Shown piece after piece: positions 1-7,966 of a DNA stretch of 9,545 nucleotides. This DNA comes from Candidatus Cryptobacteroides faecihippi (lineage in GTDB: Bacteria > Bacteroidota > Bacteroidia > Bacteroidales > UBA932). The number at the start of each line of letters is the position of its first letter. Positions within the stretch are counted from its first letter, which is position 1. Below the pieces are notes generated by a model, which was given only the letters and a program-made list of their open reading frames with translations, searched no databases and had not been told where the DNA came from. A program made the translations under genes and the position numbers. The DNA is taken from assembly GCA_018066065.1 (NCBI GenBank), contig JAGHSC010000175.1, forward strand, positions 1-9,545, given 5' to 3'.

Positions 1-785
1 TCCTTGCCCATCATGAGGTAGAAATCAGCCTCAGCGGACATGTCCATGATGTTGAACCTGTCATTCTTGATCGTGCCGAGGTCGAAGAAGCTCTTGCTCG
101 TGAGGTTGACGTAGATTCCCCATCCGCGCGAGCTCATCATGAAAGGCATCGGGATCTCGGTGTGCTGGTAGGTGGTCCACATCCTGAGAAGCTCGCCCCT
201 GTGCTGGATGTGGTCGCGGCTGGTGCTTCCTCCGCCGTAGAATCTCTCTCCGTCCTCCATGCTGATGGTGATGACGTCGATGTTGTCGGCTGCAGGCACT
301 TCGCTGTTGTCGACCTCTCCGAACTTTCCGTTGTCGTCACCGATGATGCCGCCGCCGTTGTTGGCAACCTGAAGGTCGGCATACTTGTCATTGACGATCT
401 CCCTCATCTTCTGGGTGAAGCTGTCCTCCTTCGGAAGGAACCTGATCTCCCTGATGACCTTTCCGCCCTTGGCATCCGTCACCCTGATTGCACCGCTCTT
501 CTTGTTGACTGTCAGTGAATATGCTCCTGTGGAGAGCGTCCACTCCGCTCCGGAAGTCTTTTCTGTCGTCTTGACTTCGTCCCAGTCAGTCTTGATGAGA
601 CCGTAGCGCTCCATGAGGGACTCGGAGAACTCCTTCCCCGGAGTCATCCTGACTCTGAATATGCTCTCTGAGCAGGCTTCTACCGTCACGGTGCGACCTC
701 CGTCGACCTTGATCCTGTGTGGCTGTCCAGCCAGTGCCGCGATTCCGAATGTGAGGAATGCGATTGCGAGAATGTATCTTTTCAT
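1..785 (-). CDS. GH31 family glycoside hydrolase, N-terminal part (3' end outside window)
   Basis: Reading left from the ATG at 785, the frame stays open for 261 codons to the window edge. Residues 1-20 (MKRYILAIAFLTFGIAALAG) look like a signal peptide, so export is expected. Residues about 22-170 resemble the N-terminal beta-sandwich of GH31. Residues 180-186 (ERFYGGG) match the GH31 block usually read as E-x-F-Y-G-x-G. Residues 211-227 (IPMPFMMSSRGWGIYVN) match the following block in which the mobile loop meets the catalytic barrel. The catalytic Asp of the WxDMxE region lies beyond the edge, so activity and specificity (alpha-glucosidase, alpha-xylosidase, alpha-galactosidase and others occur in this family) cannot be read. 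A Gly/Asn/Asp-rich stretch at residues 141-160 looks like a flexible insert. It is the last visible gene of the operon, starting 14 bases after the GH95 stop, with an A-rich stretch instead of a Shine-Dalgarno site. Family assignment is fairly sure; substrate is unknown. Confidence 0.85.
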   Translation of the reverse strand, partial: MKRYILAIAFLTFGIAALAGQPHRIKVDGGRTVTVEACSESIFRVRMTPGKEFSESLMERYGLIKTDWDEVKTTEKTSGAEWTLSTGAYSLTVNKKSGAIRVTDAKGGKVIREIRFLPKEDSFTQKMREIVNDKYADLQVANNGGGIIGDDNGKFGEVDNSEVPAADNIDVITISMEDGERFYGGGSTSRDHIQHRGELLRMWTTYQHTEIPMPFMMSSRGWGIYVNLTSKSFFDLGTIKNDRFNIMDMSAEADFYLMMGK

Positions 786-799
786 GGTATGTTGTTTTT

Positions 800-3214
800 T
801 CAGAATGTTATCGTTGCAGTCTTTCCGGCCTTTGTCTGGAATGACTTTGCCTGATCCCCGTAGCGGACAGTGAACGGAAGACCGCTGCCGCTTGTGACCA
901 CTGCCTTTGTGAGCTTGCCGTCCTTCCATGCGATGTCGATGGTGAAGTTGCCTCTTGCCTTCAGGCCTTTCACATAGCCTTCAGGCCATGCTGCAGGAAG
1001 GGCAGGGAGAAGGTTGATGCTTCCGTCCTGGCTCTGGAGCAGCATCTCTGTGACTCCTGCAGTGCCTCCGAAGTTTCCGTCGATCTGGAATGGCGGATGG
1101 ATGTCCCAGAGGTTGTCGGCAGTACCCTTTCTGAGAAGAGTCTGGTAGAGTACGTAGGAATGGTCGCCTTCGTGGAGCCTTGCCCACTGGTTCAGTTTCC
1201 AGCCCATCGACCAGCCGGTGGACTCGTCGCCTCGGTGCTCGAGAACGACCTTTGATGCTTCGGCAAGCTCCGGTGTGGTGACAGGCGATATCGTCCTGCC
1301 TGGGTGGAGGCCGTAGAGGTGGTTCACGTGGCGGTGGTTGTCGGTCGGACTGTCGATGTCCTTGCTCCATTCCATCAGCTGCCCGTAACGTCCTATCTTG
1401 TACGGGTAGAGCTTGTCAAGGATTGATTTCCAGGTGTTTCTGGCTTCTTCGTCAGTTCCCAGGACCTCAGCGGCGTCGATCGCGTCGAGCAGGATCTCGC
1501 GCACGACGGCATGGGTGAAGGTCGTGCCTTCATCGGTGTGTCCGTGCTCAGGCGAAGATGATGGGTTGGCCATCAGGTAGCCCTCCGGGCTCATCCAGAG
1601 GAAATCCTCGCAGAACTCTGCACATTCCTTGATGAGTGGGTAGGCCGTCTCCCTGAGGAAATCCTCGTCGCGAGTGTAGTCGTAATAGTCCCACAGGTGG
1701 GTGGCGAGCCAGGATGCAGCGACCGGATTGTAGTTCCAGGTGACGCTTTCGCCCGGCATCGGGGCAGCGTAGCCGTAGATGTTGGCCGAGATCGATGCAG
1801 CCCATCCCCTGGCGTTCCAGTAGGCCTTTGCAGTCTCGGTTCCCGGCTTGTGGAGCATCCTTATGTAGTCCGTGAGCGGCTCCGCGCATTCTGCAAGGTT
1901 GTCCTGCAGTGCCGGCCAGTAGTTCATCTGGATGTTGATGTTGTTGTGGTAGTCGGACTTCCAAGGGGCTCCAGGGGTGTGGAGCCAGATGCCCTGAAGG
2001 TTCGCAGGCATGCTGCCCGGCCTTGAGCAGGCGATCAGAAGATAGCGTCCGAACTGGAAGTAGAGTTCCTCAAGTCCCTGATCCTGAGTTCCGTTCCTGT
2101 AGGCTTCAAGCCTCTCGTCGGTCGGGATGTCGTTGTCCGGGCCTTCGAGATGGAAGTCGACTCTGCCGAAAAGCTTGCGGTAGTCCTTGAGATGTCCCTT
2201 CAGGAGACGGTTCCATCTGTTCGCGGCGTTCATCCAGCCTGCGGTGGTCTCCAGAGGGTCCACTCCTGCAAATGCCTTCGGGTCGTTCTTGTCCGGGTCC
2301 AGGTTGATCTTGTAGTCCGTGTCGGCCGTGAGGAAGATGTCGACGCACTTCGAACCGTCCACCAGGATGCGGTCGTCCTCGATCGTGACCTTGCCGCCCC
2401 TTGCCTTGACCTTCACGCGGACTGCAAACTCTTCACCGTTGTTCCTGAGGCTCCCGTGGAAGCATATTCCGTCAGGGGAGTCCTGGGTGCTCTCGCCGTC
2501 GGCGAGCGGGTTGTGCGTGTAGCGGATGATGAGGTTCTGCCTCGCCTCGGACTTGAACCTGGCTGCGATGATGTTGGCTGGGTAGGATGCGAAGTAGGTC
2601 CTTTCGTAGGATGATCCATCTGCCTTGAAGGCTACTGTCGCGACTGCGTCGTCAAGGCTGAGGCTGCGTGAATATCCAGAGATGGCCCCTTCGTCAATCC
2701 CGGTCTCGATGGTGAGCTCGCCGAGGGTGGTGTACGAGCCGAACCTGTCTCCGTACGAGTCACCGCCCTTCTCGCTGCCGGTGGCTGCGTTGAAGTTCGA
2801 TGCCAGGATCCTGTCGGCCTCTTCGATGTTTCCCTTGGCGAGAGCCTCGCGGACTGCCGGCAGTGCCTTCCAGCCTTCCTTGTTGACTGCCCAGTACTGC
2901 TGGGGACCGCCCTTGATGCCCGGGCCTCCGAGCCAGAGGGTCTTTTCGTTGAGGGTCAGCCTTTCGGTGCCGATGGATCCCATGACGTTCGCTCCGATCG
3001 ATCCGTTGCCGATCGGGAGGGAACGGTATTCCCACTGGTCGTTGAAGTCCATCGCCGTGACGGCTTCCTTCTTTCCGTCGTAGTTCGGCTGCTTCCCACG
3101 GGTCCATGGAACGGGTCTGTCAGATGTGCAAGGCTCGTCGAACCAGATGGTGTGCTGCGCCTGCGCCGTGAAGAGGGAGGCCAGCAGGATGGCTGCGGTT
3201 GCGAAGTATCTCAT
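800..3214 (-). CDS. GH95 family alpha-L-fucosidase (possibly alpha-L-galactosidase), exported
   Basis: The 804-residue product has a signal peptide (residues 1-20, ending TAQAQ) and the length usual for GH95. The N-terminal beta domain starts near residue 58 with the family block SLPIGNGSIGANVMG (65-79), followed by LNEKTLWLGGPG (88-99). The helical barrel covers roughly 340-735. By recall of the Bifidobacterium AfcA structure, the catalytic set is a Glu acid, an Asp, and two Asn that activate water. The counterparts here are N425 and N427 in NNINIQMNYWPA, E556 in SPEHG, and D712 in FQIDGNFGG, so all appear to be present. The family inverts terminal alpha-1,2-L-fucose; some members prefer L-galactose, which this reading cannot exclude. 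The gene starts 22 bases after the GH92 stop and ends 14 bases before GH31, which indicates co-transcription. The start is chosen because it gives a complete signal peptide; no Shine-Dalgarno site is visible. Confidence 0.93.
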   Translation of the reverse strand: MRYFATAAILLASLFTAQAQHTIWFDEPCTSDRPVPWTRGKQPNYDGKKEAVTAMDFNDQWEYRSLPIGNGSIGANVMGSIGTERLTLNEKTLWLGGPGIKGGPQQYWAVNKEGWKALPAVREALAKGNIEEADRILASNFNAATGSEKGGDSYGDRFGSYTTLGELTIETGIDEGAISGYSRSLSLDDAVATVAFKADGSSYERTYFASYPANIIAARFKSEARQNLIIRYTHNPLADGESTQDSPDGICFHGSLRNNGEEFAVRVKVKARGGKVTIEDDRILVDGSKCVDIFLTADTDYKINLDPDKNDPKAFAGVDPLETTAGWMNAANRWNRLLKGHLKDYRKLFGRVDFHLEGPDNDIPTDERLEAYRNGTQDQGLEELYFQFGRYLLIACSRPGSMPANLQGIWLHTPGAPWKSDYHNNINIQMNYWPALQDNLAECAEPLTDYIRMLHKPGTETAKAYWNARGWAASISANIYGYAAPMPGESVTWNYNPVAASWLATHLWDYYDYTRDEDFLRETAYPLIKECAEFCEDFLWMSPEGYLMANPSSSPEHGHTDEGTTFTHAVVREILLDAIDAAEVLGTDEEARNTWKSILDKLYPYKIGRYGQLMEWSKDIDSPTDNHRHVNHLYGLHPGRTISPVTTPELAEASKVVLEHRGDESTGWSMGWKLNQWARLHEGDHSYVLYQTLLRKGTADNLWDIHPPFQIDGNFGGTAGVTEMLLQSQDGSINLLPALPAAWPEGYVKGLKARGNFTIDIAWKDGKLTKAVVTSGSGLPFTVRYGDQAKSFQTKAGKTATITF

Positions 3215-3236
3215 TGCGTAATGTGCTGTTTGTGAA

Positions 3237-5453
3237 TTATTTCCTGAATGCCTTCTTCTGGGGCTTGGTGCTCATCACAAAGTGGAGGGTCGCTCCGTCC
3301 TTGATGTCGTCGTAGCGGATGACAGGGGAGTCGAGGCGCTTTCCGTTCAGCCAGGCTTCCTTGATGTAGACCGCATCCTTGCTCCATCCCTTCGTCGTCA
3401 TCTCGATGACGCCACCGTTGGAGAGAGTCATCGTCATGCCCGGTACGCAAGGCGACCCGATGTAGTACCAGTCGGCGCCAGGGCAGAATGGATAGAATCC
3501 AAGGCAGTTGAAGATGTACCATGCGCTCATCTGGCCGCAGTCATCGTTGCCGCTCAGCGATCCCGGCTCGTCCCCGTAGAAATTGTCGACGACGTATCTC
3601 ACCCATTTCTGGCACTTCCAAGGCTCACCGAAATAGTCGTAGAGGTAGGTGACGTGGTGGCAAGGCTCGTTGCCGTGCCAGTAGCCACCGACTCTTCCCC
3701 AGATGTCGTGTGCGCCGGGGATGTCCTCGGGCAGCTCGATTGTGAACAGCTCGTCCAGGCGGTTCTTCAGGAGGTCGCGTCCGGCGATGCCGGCATAGCC
3801 GTCGAAATCGTGAGGGACCGTCCAGGTGTACTGCATCGTGAAGCCCTCGGTGATGTCTCCCCAGCCGTTGACCGAACCTGGTCCCTGGTAGGCGATCGGA
3901 GCAAACGGAGTCCTCCACGCACCCTTGGAATCACGTCCTCTCATGTAGCCGGTCTCCGGGTCGATGAGATTCTTGTAATTCATTGACCTTGAGAGGAAGA
4001 AGTTGTAATCCTCTTCGTGTCCAAGGAGCTTGGCCACCTGGGCGATGCACCAGTCGCCGTATGCGTACTCAAGAGTCTTGGAGACGCTTTCCTTCTCCTT
4101 GTCGAACGGGACGTAGCCGAGCTGGGTGTACTCCGGGATGCAGTCGTAGTGAGGGTTTGTGGCCGTCGTCTTCATGGCCTGGTAGGCACGCTCGTAATCG
4201 AATCCCTTGACACCCTTGAGGATCATGTCGGAAAGGACTGAGCAGGCGTGATAGCCGATCATGCACCATGTCTCCCCGCCGTAGAACGACCAGATCGGGA
4301 GCATGTGCTCGGTGCTCCTGTCGAAATGCGCAAGCATCGAGTTGGCTATGTCTGCCTGGAGCGGCTGGTTGACAAGGTTGAGAAGCGGGTGGAAGGCCCT
4401 GTAGGTGTCCGAGAGCGAGAATGTCGTTACATTGCGGAAACCGTCAGCCTTCTCGATGGAACCATCATGGCCACGGAACCTCCCATCGGCATCCTGGAAG
4501 AGGAAAGGATGGAGGGCAGTGTGGTAGACGCTTGTGTAGAAGGTGCTTCTGAGCTTCTTGTCGTCAGAGTTCAAGGTGTATCTCCCGAGCTCCTTCTCCC
4601 AAAGGTACTCAGCCTGGGATCTGACTGTGCAGAAGTCCTTGCCATCCAGCTCCTTGAGGTTGAGAAGCGCTCCATCGGTGCCGACGGATGAGATGGCGAC
4701 CTTCACGTCGACCTGCTGTCCTTCGGCCGACTTGAACCTTACGACGGCCTGAAGCTTCTTTCCCCAGGCCTCGAGGCTGCTGCGGAAACGCTTGGTGTTG
4801 TAGATGACGGGCTGGCCGTCCTGAAGGATCGTGAAGTCGGTCACGGGTTCGGAGAACCTTGCGGCGAAATAGACGTATCTACCTGGGTTCCAGCCATTGA
4901 CGATCTTGCTTCCGATGATTGTGTGGTCGTCCAGGAGCTTGACTGTCGACCACATGCATTCCCACTTGAGGGTGTGGTCAAGGTCGATCATCACGAAGGC
5001 GCTGTCTGACTGTGGATAGGTGAAGCGGAGGATTCCGCTGCGCAGGGCTGAGGTCATCTCGGCCTTGACGCCATAGTCCTCCATCAGGACAGAATAGTAG
5101 CCCGGCGACCCGGCTTCGTTCCCGTGGTCGAACCTGGATGGCTCCATCCTGCTTCCCACGCCCGGCAGGAAGAGGAAGTCGCCAAGGTCAGGGATGCCGG
5201 TGCCGCTGAGATGGGTCAGGCTGAATCCCTGGATGGACGGCTTTGCGTACTTGTAGCCGGCGGCGCAGTCGTAGTCCTTGTCGTCGCAGTCCGGGCTGAT
5301 CTGGATGCCGCCGAAAGGCAGCTGTGCACCCGGGTAGACATTGCCGAATCCGTCGGTGCCGACGAACACGTTCACGTCATCGATCAATCTTCCCTGGGCA
5401 AGGATGCTCATGGGAAGCACCATCGCAATGGCGCAGAGCAGGATTTTCTTCAT
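3237..5453 (-). CDS. GH92 family alpha-mannosidase, second in operon
   Basis: The 738-residue protein has a signal peptide (MKKILLCAIAMVLPMSILAQ, 1-20) and the usual GH92 length. The N-terminal beta domain shows VFVGTDGFGNVYPGAQLPFG (29-48) and LSGTGIPDLGD (82-92). The (alpha/alpha)6 domain shows EGFTMQYTWTVPHD (536-549), HGNEPCHH (593-600) and GNDDCGQMSAWY (635-646). By recall of the B. thetaiotaomicron GH92 structures, these hold the general acid (E536 here), a Ca2+ or sugar-binding Glu (E596) and the base Asp pair (D637/D638). GH92 enzymes are Ca2+-dependent, inverting exo-alpha-mannosidases acting on N-glycans or yeast mannan; the linkage cleaved cannot be told here. One oddity is that the usual SLWDTYR block reads SLSDTYR (346-352), a Ser in place of Trp. 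The gene starts 18 bases after the upstream GH92 stop. A few members act on other linkages, including mannose-1-phosphate, but the retained acid Glu argues for ordinary glycosidase action. Confidence 0.95.
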   Translation of the reverse strand: MKKILLCAIAMVLPMSILAQGRLIDDVNVFVGTDGFGNVYPGAQLPFGGIQISPDCDDKDYDCAAGYKYAKPSIQGFSLTHLSGTGIPDLGDFLFLPGVGSRMEPSRFDHGNEAGSPGYYSVLMEDYGVKAEMTSALRSGILRFTYPQSDSAFVMIDLDHTLKWECMWSTVKLLDDHTIIGSKIVNGWNPGRYVYFAARFSEPVTDFTILQDGQPVIYNTKRFRSSLEAWGKKLQAVVRFKSAEGQQVDVKVAISSVGTDGALLNLKELDGKDFCTVRSQAEYLWEKELGRYTLNSDDKKLRSTFYTSVYHTALHPFLFQDADGRFRGHDGSIEKADGFRNVTTFSLSDTYRAFHPLLNLVNQPLQADIANSMLAHFDRSTEHMLPIWSFYGGETWCMIGYHACSVLSDMILKGVKGFDYERAYQAMKTTATNPHYDCIPEYTQLGYVPFDKEKESVSKTLEYAYGDWCIAQVAKLLGHEEDYNFFLSRSMNYKNLIDPETGYMRGRDSKGAWRTPFAPIAYQGPGSVNGWGDITEGFTMQYTWTVPHDFDGYAGIAGRDLLKNRLDELFTIELPEDIPGAHDIWGRVGGYWHGNEPCHHVTYLYDYFGEPWKCQKWVRYVVDNFYGDEPGSLSGNDDCGQMSAWYIFNCLGFYPFCPGADWYYIGSPCVPGMTMTLSNGGVIEMTTKGWSKDAVYIKEAWLNGKRLDSPVIRYDDIKDGATLHFVMSTKPQKKAFRK

Positions 5454-5471
5454 GATGCAGGTTTTGTCTTC

Positions 5472-7811
5472 CTATCTGACCTTCGGGGTCATTGAATATG
5501 GCTTGTCGGCAGCCTTCTGGCCACGTGACTTGTTTGGCCTTGAGGCCATGATGAACTCGATCGTGCCGCCCTTGAGGATGTCCTCGTGGGTCAGGTACAT
5601 CTTTGTGTACTCGGCTCCGTCGACAAGGACCTTCTTGACGTAGCGGTTGACTCCGCTGACACCCTTGGCCTTGATTTCCAGAGTCTTGCCGTTCGGGAGT
5701 GCAATCGTTGCATCCTCGAAGCGAGGTGCACCGAGCACATACTGGTCGCTACCAGGGCACACAGGGTAGAATCCCAGCACGCTGAAGATGTACCAGGCGC
5801 TCATCTGTCCGCAGTCGTCGTTGCCGCCGAGGCCTCTGATCTCAGGCCTGTACATCCTGTCCACGATCTCCCTGATCCAGTACTGGGTCTTCCAAGGCTG
5901 GGCGGTCCAGGCGTAGAGGTATGGGATGTGGTGGCTAGGCTCGTTTCCGTGGACATAGCCTCCCATGAGGCAGTCCTTGGTGATGTCCTCGTTGGTGGCG
6001 TAGGCGTACTCCGGAAGGTCCTCGCTGAAGAGCTCGTCCAGGGCGGCGGTGAACTTCTTCTCGCCTCCCATCAGATCCATCACGCCATAGACGTCCTGAG
6101 GTGCGTGGAAGGTGAAGTTCAGCGAGTTGCCCTCGATGAAGCCCTCTCCCATGGTCTGCATGATGTCGAAGTCCTCCTTGAAGCTGCCGTCAGCCATCCT
6201 TGGGCGCGCGAACCCAAGCTGGGTGTCGATGACATTCCTGTAGTAGAGTGCGCGCCTTGAATATTCAGATGCGACCTTGTCGTCCCCTGCGAGCCTTGCG
6301 GTGTTCCAGATGGTCCAGTCGTCGTAGGAATATTCAAGTGTGTTGCTGGCTGCGGTCGAGTAGGAGTCGAAAGGCACGTAGCCTGTCTTGAGGTAGTCGC
6401 CGAGGCCGCAGTACCAATCCTGGCTGGATGTGGTGACCATTGCCTTCAGGGCTCTGTCCCTGTCGATGTCCAGACCCTTGGCGACGGCGTCGGCGAGGAC
6501 AGGTACGGCGTGGTAGCCGCTCATGCACCAGTTCTCTTTGGCCATGTGGCTCCATACAGGAAGCATGTGGAGGACACTCTGGTCGTAGTGGGCGAGCATG
6601 GACTCGACCATGTCGCGGTCTCTCTCAGGCTTGAAGAGGGCGAGGAAAGGATGTTCGGCCCTGTAGGTGTCCCAGAGGGAGAAGACTGTGTAGTTGGTGA
6701 AGCCCTCTGCCTTGTGGATCTCGTGGTCGAGGCCCCTGTAGGTGCCGTCCACGTCCATGTAGACTGAAGGGTTGATCATCGTGTGGTAGAGTGATGTGTA
6801 GAACATCTTCCTGTCGTCGTCCGTGCCCTGGATCTTGATCAGGGAGAGCTCCCTGTCCCAGGCTGCGACGGCCTCGCCGGCAATCTGTGCGAAGGACTTG
6901 CCTGCGGCCTCTGCCTGGAGGTTCTTCAGCGCTCCGGAAGTGCCGGTGGCGGAGAGGGCGACCTTCACGGTGAGGACTGGCTCACTGGCTGTGTCGAACT
7001 TGAACCAGGCTGCGAGCTTGCGTCCTGCCATGGCAGGGAAGTTCCTGTACTGCTTGAACTTGCCCCAGCCTCCCTTGTAGCTGATCTTCTCGCGGTCGGC
7101 ATAGCCGTACTCCGTGATCGGCTGCGAGAATGAGATGGCGAAGTAGGTGTAGTTGGTGCGGGCCCAGCCATCGGTGATGCGGTAGCCGGTGAGGAGGGTG
7201 TCGTTCTGCACCTGGACCTCTGCCCAGAGGGTCTTGCCGTCGTAGTTGTAGATTCCGTGGATGAGGTCGAGGATGACGTGTCCGTCGCTGCCTTCCGGGA
7301 ATGAATATTCATGCACTCCGACGCGTGGGGTGGCGGTCAGCCTGGCCTTGATGCCGTAGTCCGCGAGGGTGACCTCGTAGAGGCCTGCGGAAGCCTTTTC
7401 AGTATCGTGGGAGTAGCGGCTTCTGTAGCCCTTCTCAGGGGCGTCTGCGGTGCCCGGGTTGAGCTTCACCTCGCCTGTGGCCGGCATGAGGAGGATGTCT
7501 CCGAGGTCGGAGTGTCCTGTGCCGCTGAAGTGGGTGTGGGTGAATCCTACGATGGTCGGGTCAGTGTACCTGTAGCCTGCGCACATCTCGTAGACTGCGG
7601 GCTGGTATTTTCCTCCGAGATTGTGAGGGATCGTGTCGGTGTCCGGGCTGAGCTGGACTCCGCCGAACGGGACGCATGCTCCCGGGAAAGTGTGCCCCAT
7701 TCCATCGGTTCCGATGAATGGATCCACGTATCTTGATTTTTCCTGCGAATGTCCTGCTGCTGAGGACAGAAGGAGCGTGATGAGCCCCGAAATAAGAATA
7801 TTCCTTTTCAT
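5472..7811 (-). CDS. GH92 family alpha-mannosidase, first gene of the operon
   Basis: The 779-residue protein begins with a signal peptide (residues 1 to about 23, hydrophobic ILISGLITLLLSSAAG). Family blocks follow in order: YVDPFIGTDGMGHTFPGA (28-45), FSGTGHSDLGD (95-105), SLWDTYR (378-384), EGNSLNFTFHAPQD (560-573), HGNEPSHH (621-628) and GNDDCGQMSAWY (663-674). The expected acid (E560), the Glu of HGNE (E624) and the Asp pair (D665/D666) are all present, assigned from recall of GH92 structures. Compared with the neighbouring GH92 it has an extra segment near residues 60-76 between SPD and CAGY, and a basic C-terminal tail (761-779). The segment after the acid lacks the MQYTW and VPHD residues of its neighbour, so the two probably differ in the linkage or sugar they accept. 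It heads the operon and faces a divergent lipoprotein gene. The start at 7811 gives the full signal peptide, but a TAnnTTTG element lies only four bases upstream of it. Confidence 0.95.
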   Translation of the reverse strand: MKRNILISGLITLLLSSAAGHSQEKSRYVDPFIGTDGMGHTFPGACVPFGGVQLSPDTDTIPHNLGGKYQPAVYEMCAGYRYTDPTIVGFTHTHFSGTGHSDLGDILLMPATGEVKLNPGTADAPEKGYRSRYSHDTEKASAGLYEVTLADYGIKARLTATPRVGVHEYSFPEGSDGHVILDLIHGIYNYDGKTLWAEVQVQNDTLLTGYRITDGWARTNYTYFAISFSQPITEYGYADREKISYKGGWGKFKQYRNFPAMAGRKLAAWFKFDTASEPVLTVKVALSATGTSGALKNLQAEAAGKSFAQIAGEAVAAWDRELSLIKIQGTDDDRKMFYTSLYHTMINPSVYMDVDGTYRGLDHEIHKAEGFTNYTVFSLWDTYRAEHPFLALFKPERDRDMVESMLAHYDQSVLHMLPVWSHMAKENWCMSGYHAVPVLADAVAKGLDIDRDRALKAMVTTSSQDWYCGLGDYLKTGYVPFDSYSTAASNTLEYSYDDWTIWNTARLAGDDKVASEYSRRALYYRNVIDTQLGFARPRMADGSFKEDFDIMQTMGEGFIEGNSLNFTFHAPQDVYGVMDLMGGEKKFTAALDELFSEDLPEYAYATNEDITKDCLMGGYVHGNEPSHHIPYLYAWTAQPWKTQYWIREIVDRMYRPEIRGLGGNDDCGQMSAWYIFSVLGFYPVCPGSDQYVLGAPRFEDATIALPNGKTLEIKAKGVSGVNRYVKKVLVDGAEYTKMYLTHEDILKGGTIEFIMASRPNKSRGQKAADKPYSMTPKVR

Positions 7812-7815
7812 ATTC

Positions 7816-7823
7816 CAAAGATA
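7816..7823 (-). promoter_or_regulatory. Possible -7 element of the glycoside hydrolase operon
   Basis: Read on the minus strand, this octamer is TATCTTTG, an exact match to the Bacteroidota -7 consensus TAnnTTTG. No TTG/TTTG -33 element is seen 19-21 bases further upstream. Only four bases (GAAT) separate it from the ATG at 7811, so a transcript starting from it would begin at or inside the start codon. It could be a leaderless promoter or a chance match. No other TAnnTTTG was found on the minus strand between here and 7966. Confidence 0.35.
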
Positions 7824-7833
7824 GCAAAAAGTA

Positions 7834-7864
7834 TTGTAGTTCTGCTCCTTAAATCATATATTTG
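7834..7864 (+). promoter_or_regulatory. Bacteroidota-type sigma promoter driving rightward transcription
   Basis: TTG at 7834-7836 and TATATTTG at 7857-7864 are separated by 20 bases. This fits the Bacteroidota primary sigma consensus of a TTG/TTTG -33 box and a TAnnTTTG -7 box with about 19-21 bases between. Transcription would start near 7869-7872, giving a leader of roughly 95 bases before the ATG at 7967. The -7 box overlaps a short inverted repeat, AAAT (7851-7854) and ATTT (7860-7863), which could be an operator or simply AT-rich sequence. Confidence 0.6.
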
Positions 7865-7894
7865 TGGAAGCGAAGGGCCTTTGTGGACCTTCCC

Positions 7895-7924
7895 GGAGGA
7901 GACATGTGTGTGTCCCTCCTTTTT
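7895..7924 (+). terminator. Intrinsic-terminator-like hairpin in the leader (attenuator or end of a short RNA)
   Basis: The left arm GGAGG (7895-7899) plus GACA (7901-7904) pairs perfectly with TGTCCCTCC (7911-7919), leaving a single bulged A at 7900. The result is a 9-bp stem with a 6-base TGTGTG loop. Five Ts (7920-7924) follow directly on the plus strand, the layout of a Rho-independent terminator. On the minus strand no T run follows, so the polarity is rightward. No plus-strand gene lies upstream in the window, so it would act on RNA from the promoter at 7834-7864, yielding an RNA of only about 55 bases unless read through. A weaker upstream hairpin is possible, GAAGG (7872-7876) with CCTTC (7888-7892). 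The left arm also contains a GGAGG Shine-Dalgarno-like site five bases from an ATG at 7904. Confidence 0.55.
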
Positions 7925-7966
7925 GTGCTTTGTGTTAAAACGTTGTGGGATAACGATTTCTGCTTG

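Larger units (their letters stand above)
1..7811 (-). other. Predicted four-gene glycoside hydrolase operon (PUL fragment)
   Basis: Four same-strand genes follow one another with gaps of 18, 22 and 14 bases, and no terminator-like hairpin is visible between them. All four products carry export signals. The order GH92, GH92, GH95, GH31 suggests stepwise removal of alpha-mannose, alpha-L-fucose and another alpha-linked sugar from one glycan. This is typical of an accessory enzyme block of a Bacteroidota polysaccharide utilization locus. No SusC/D or sensor gene is in view, so the PUL assignment is an inference from enzyme content. Confidence 0.75.

Noticed and set aside
162..518. Plus-strand open frame over the left end
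   Set aside because: Antisense to the partial GH31 gene, whose frame shows a signal peptide and GH31 blocks.
3282..3986. Plus-strand open frame of 234 codons
   Set aside because: It lies wholly antisense within the GH92 gene, has Val/Asp/Arg-rich composition with no motifs, and arises from GC-rich codons read backwards.
5586..6260. Plus-strand open frame of 224 codons
   Set aside because: Antisense to the first GH92 gene, whose frame carries clear family motifs over the same stretch.
7905..7913. Short TG repeat as a phase-variation switch
   Set aside because: Only four TG units, too short for frequent slippage; better explained as the hairpin loop and arm.
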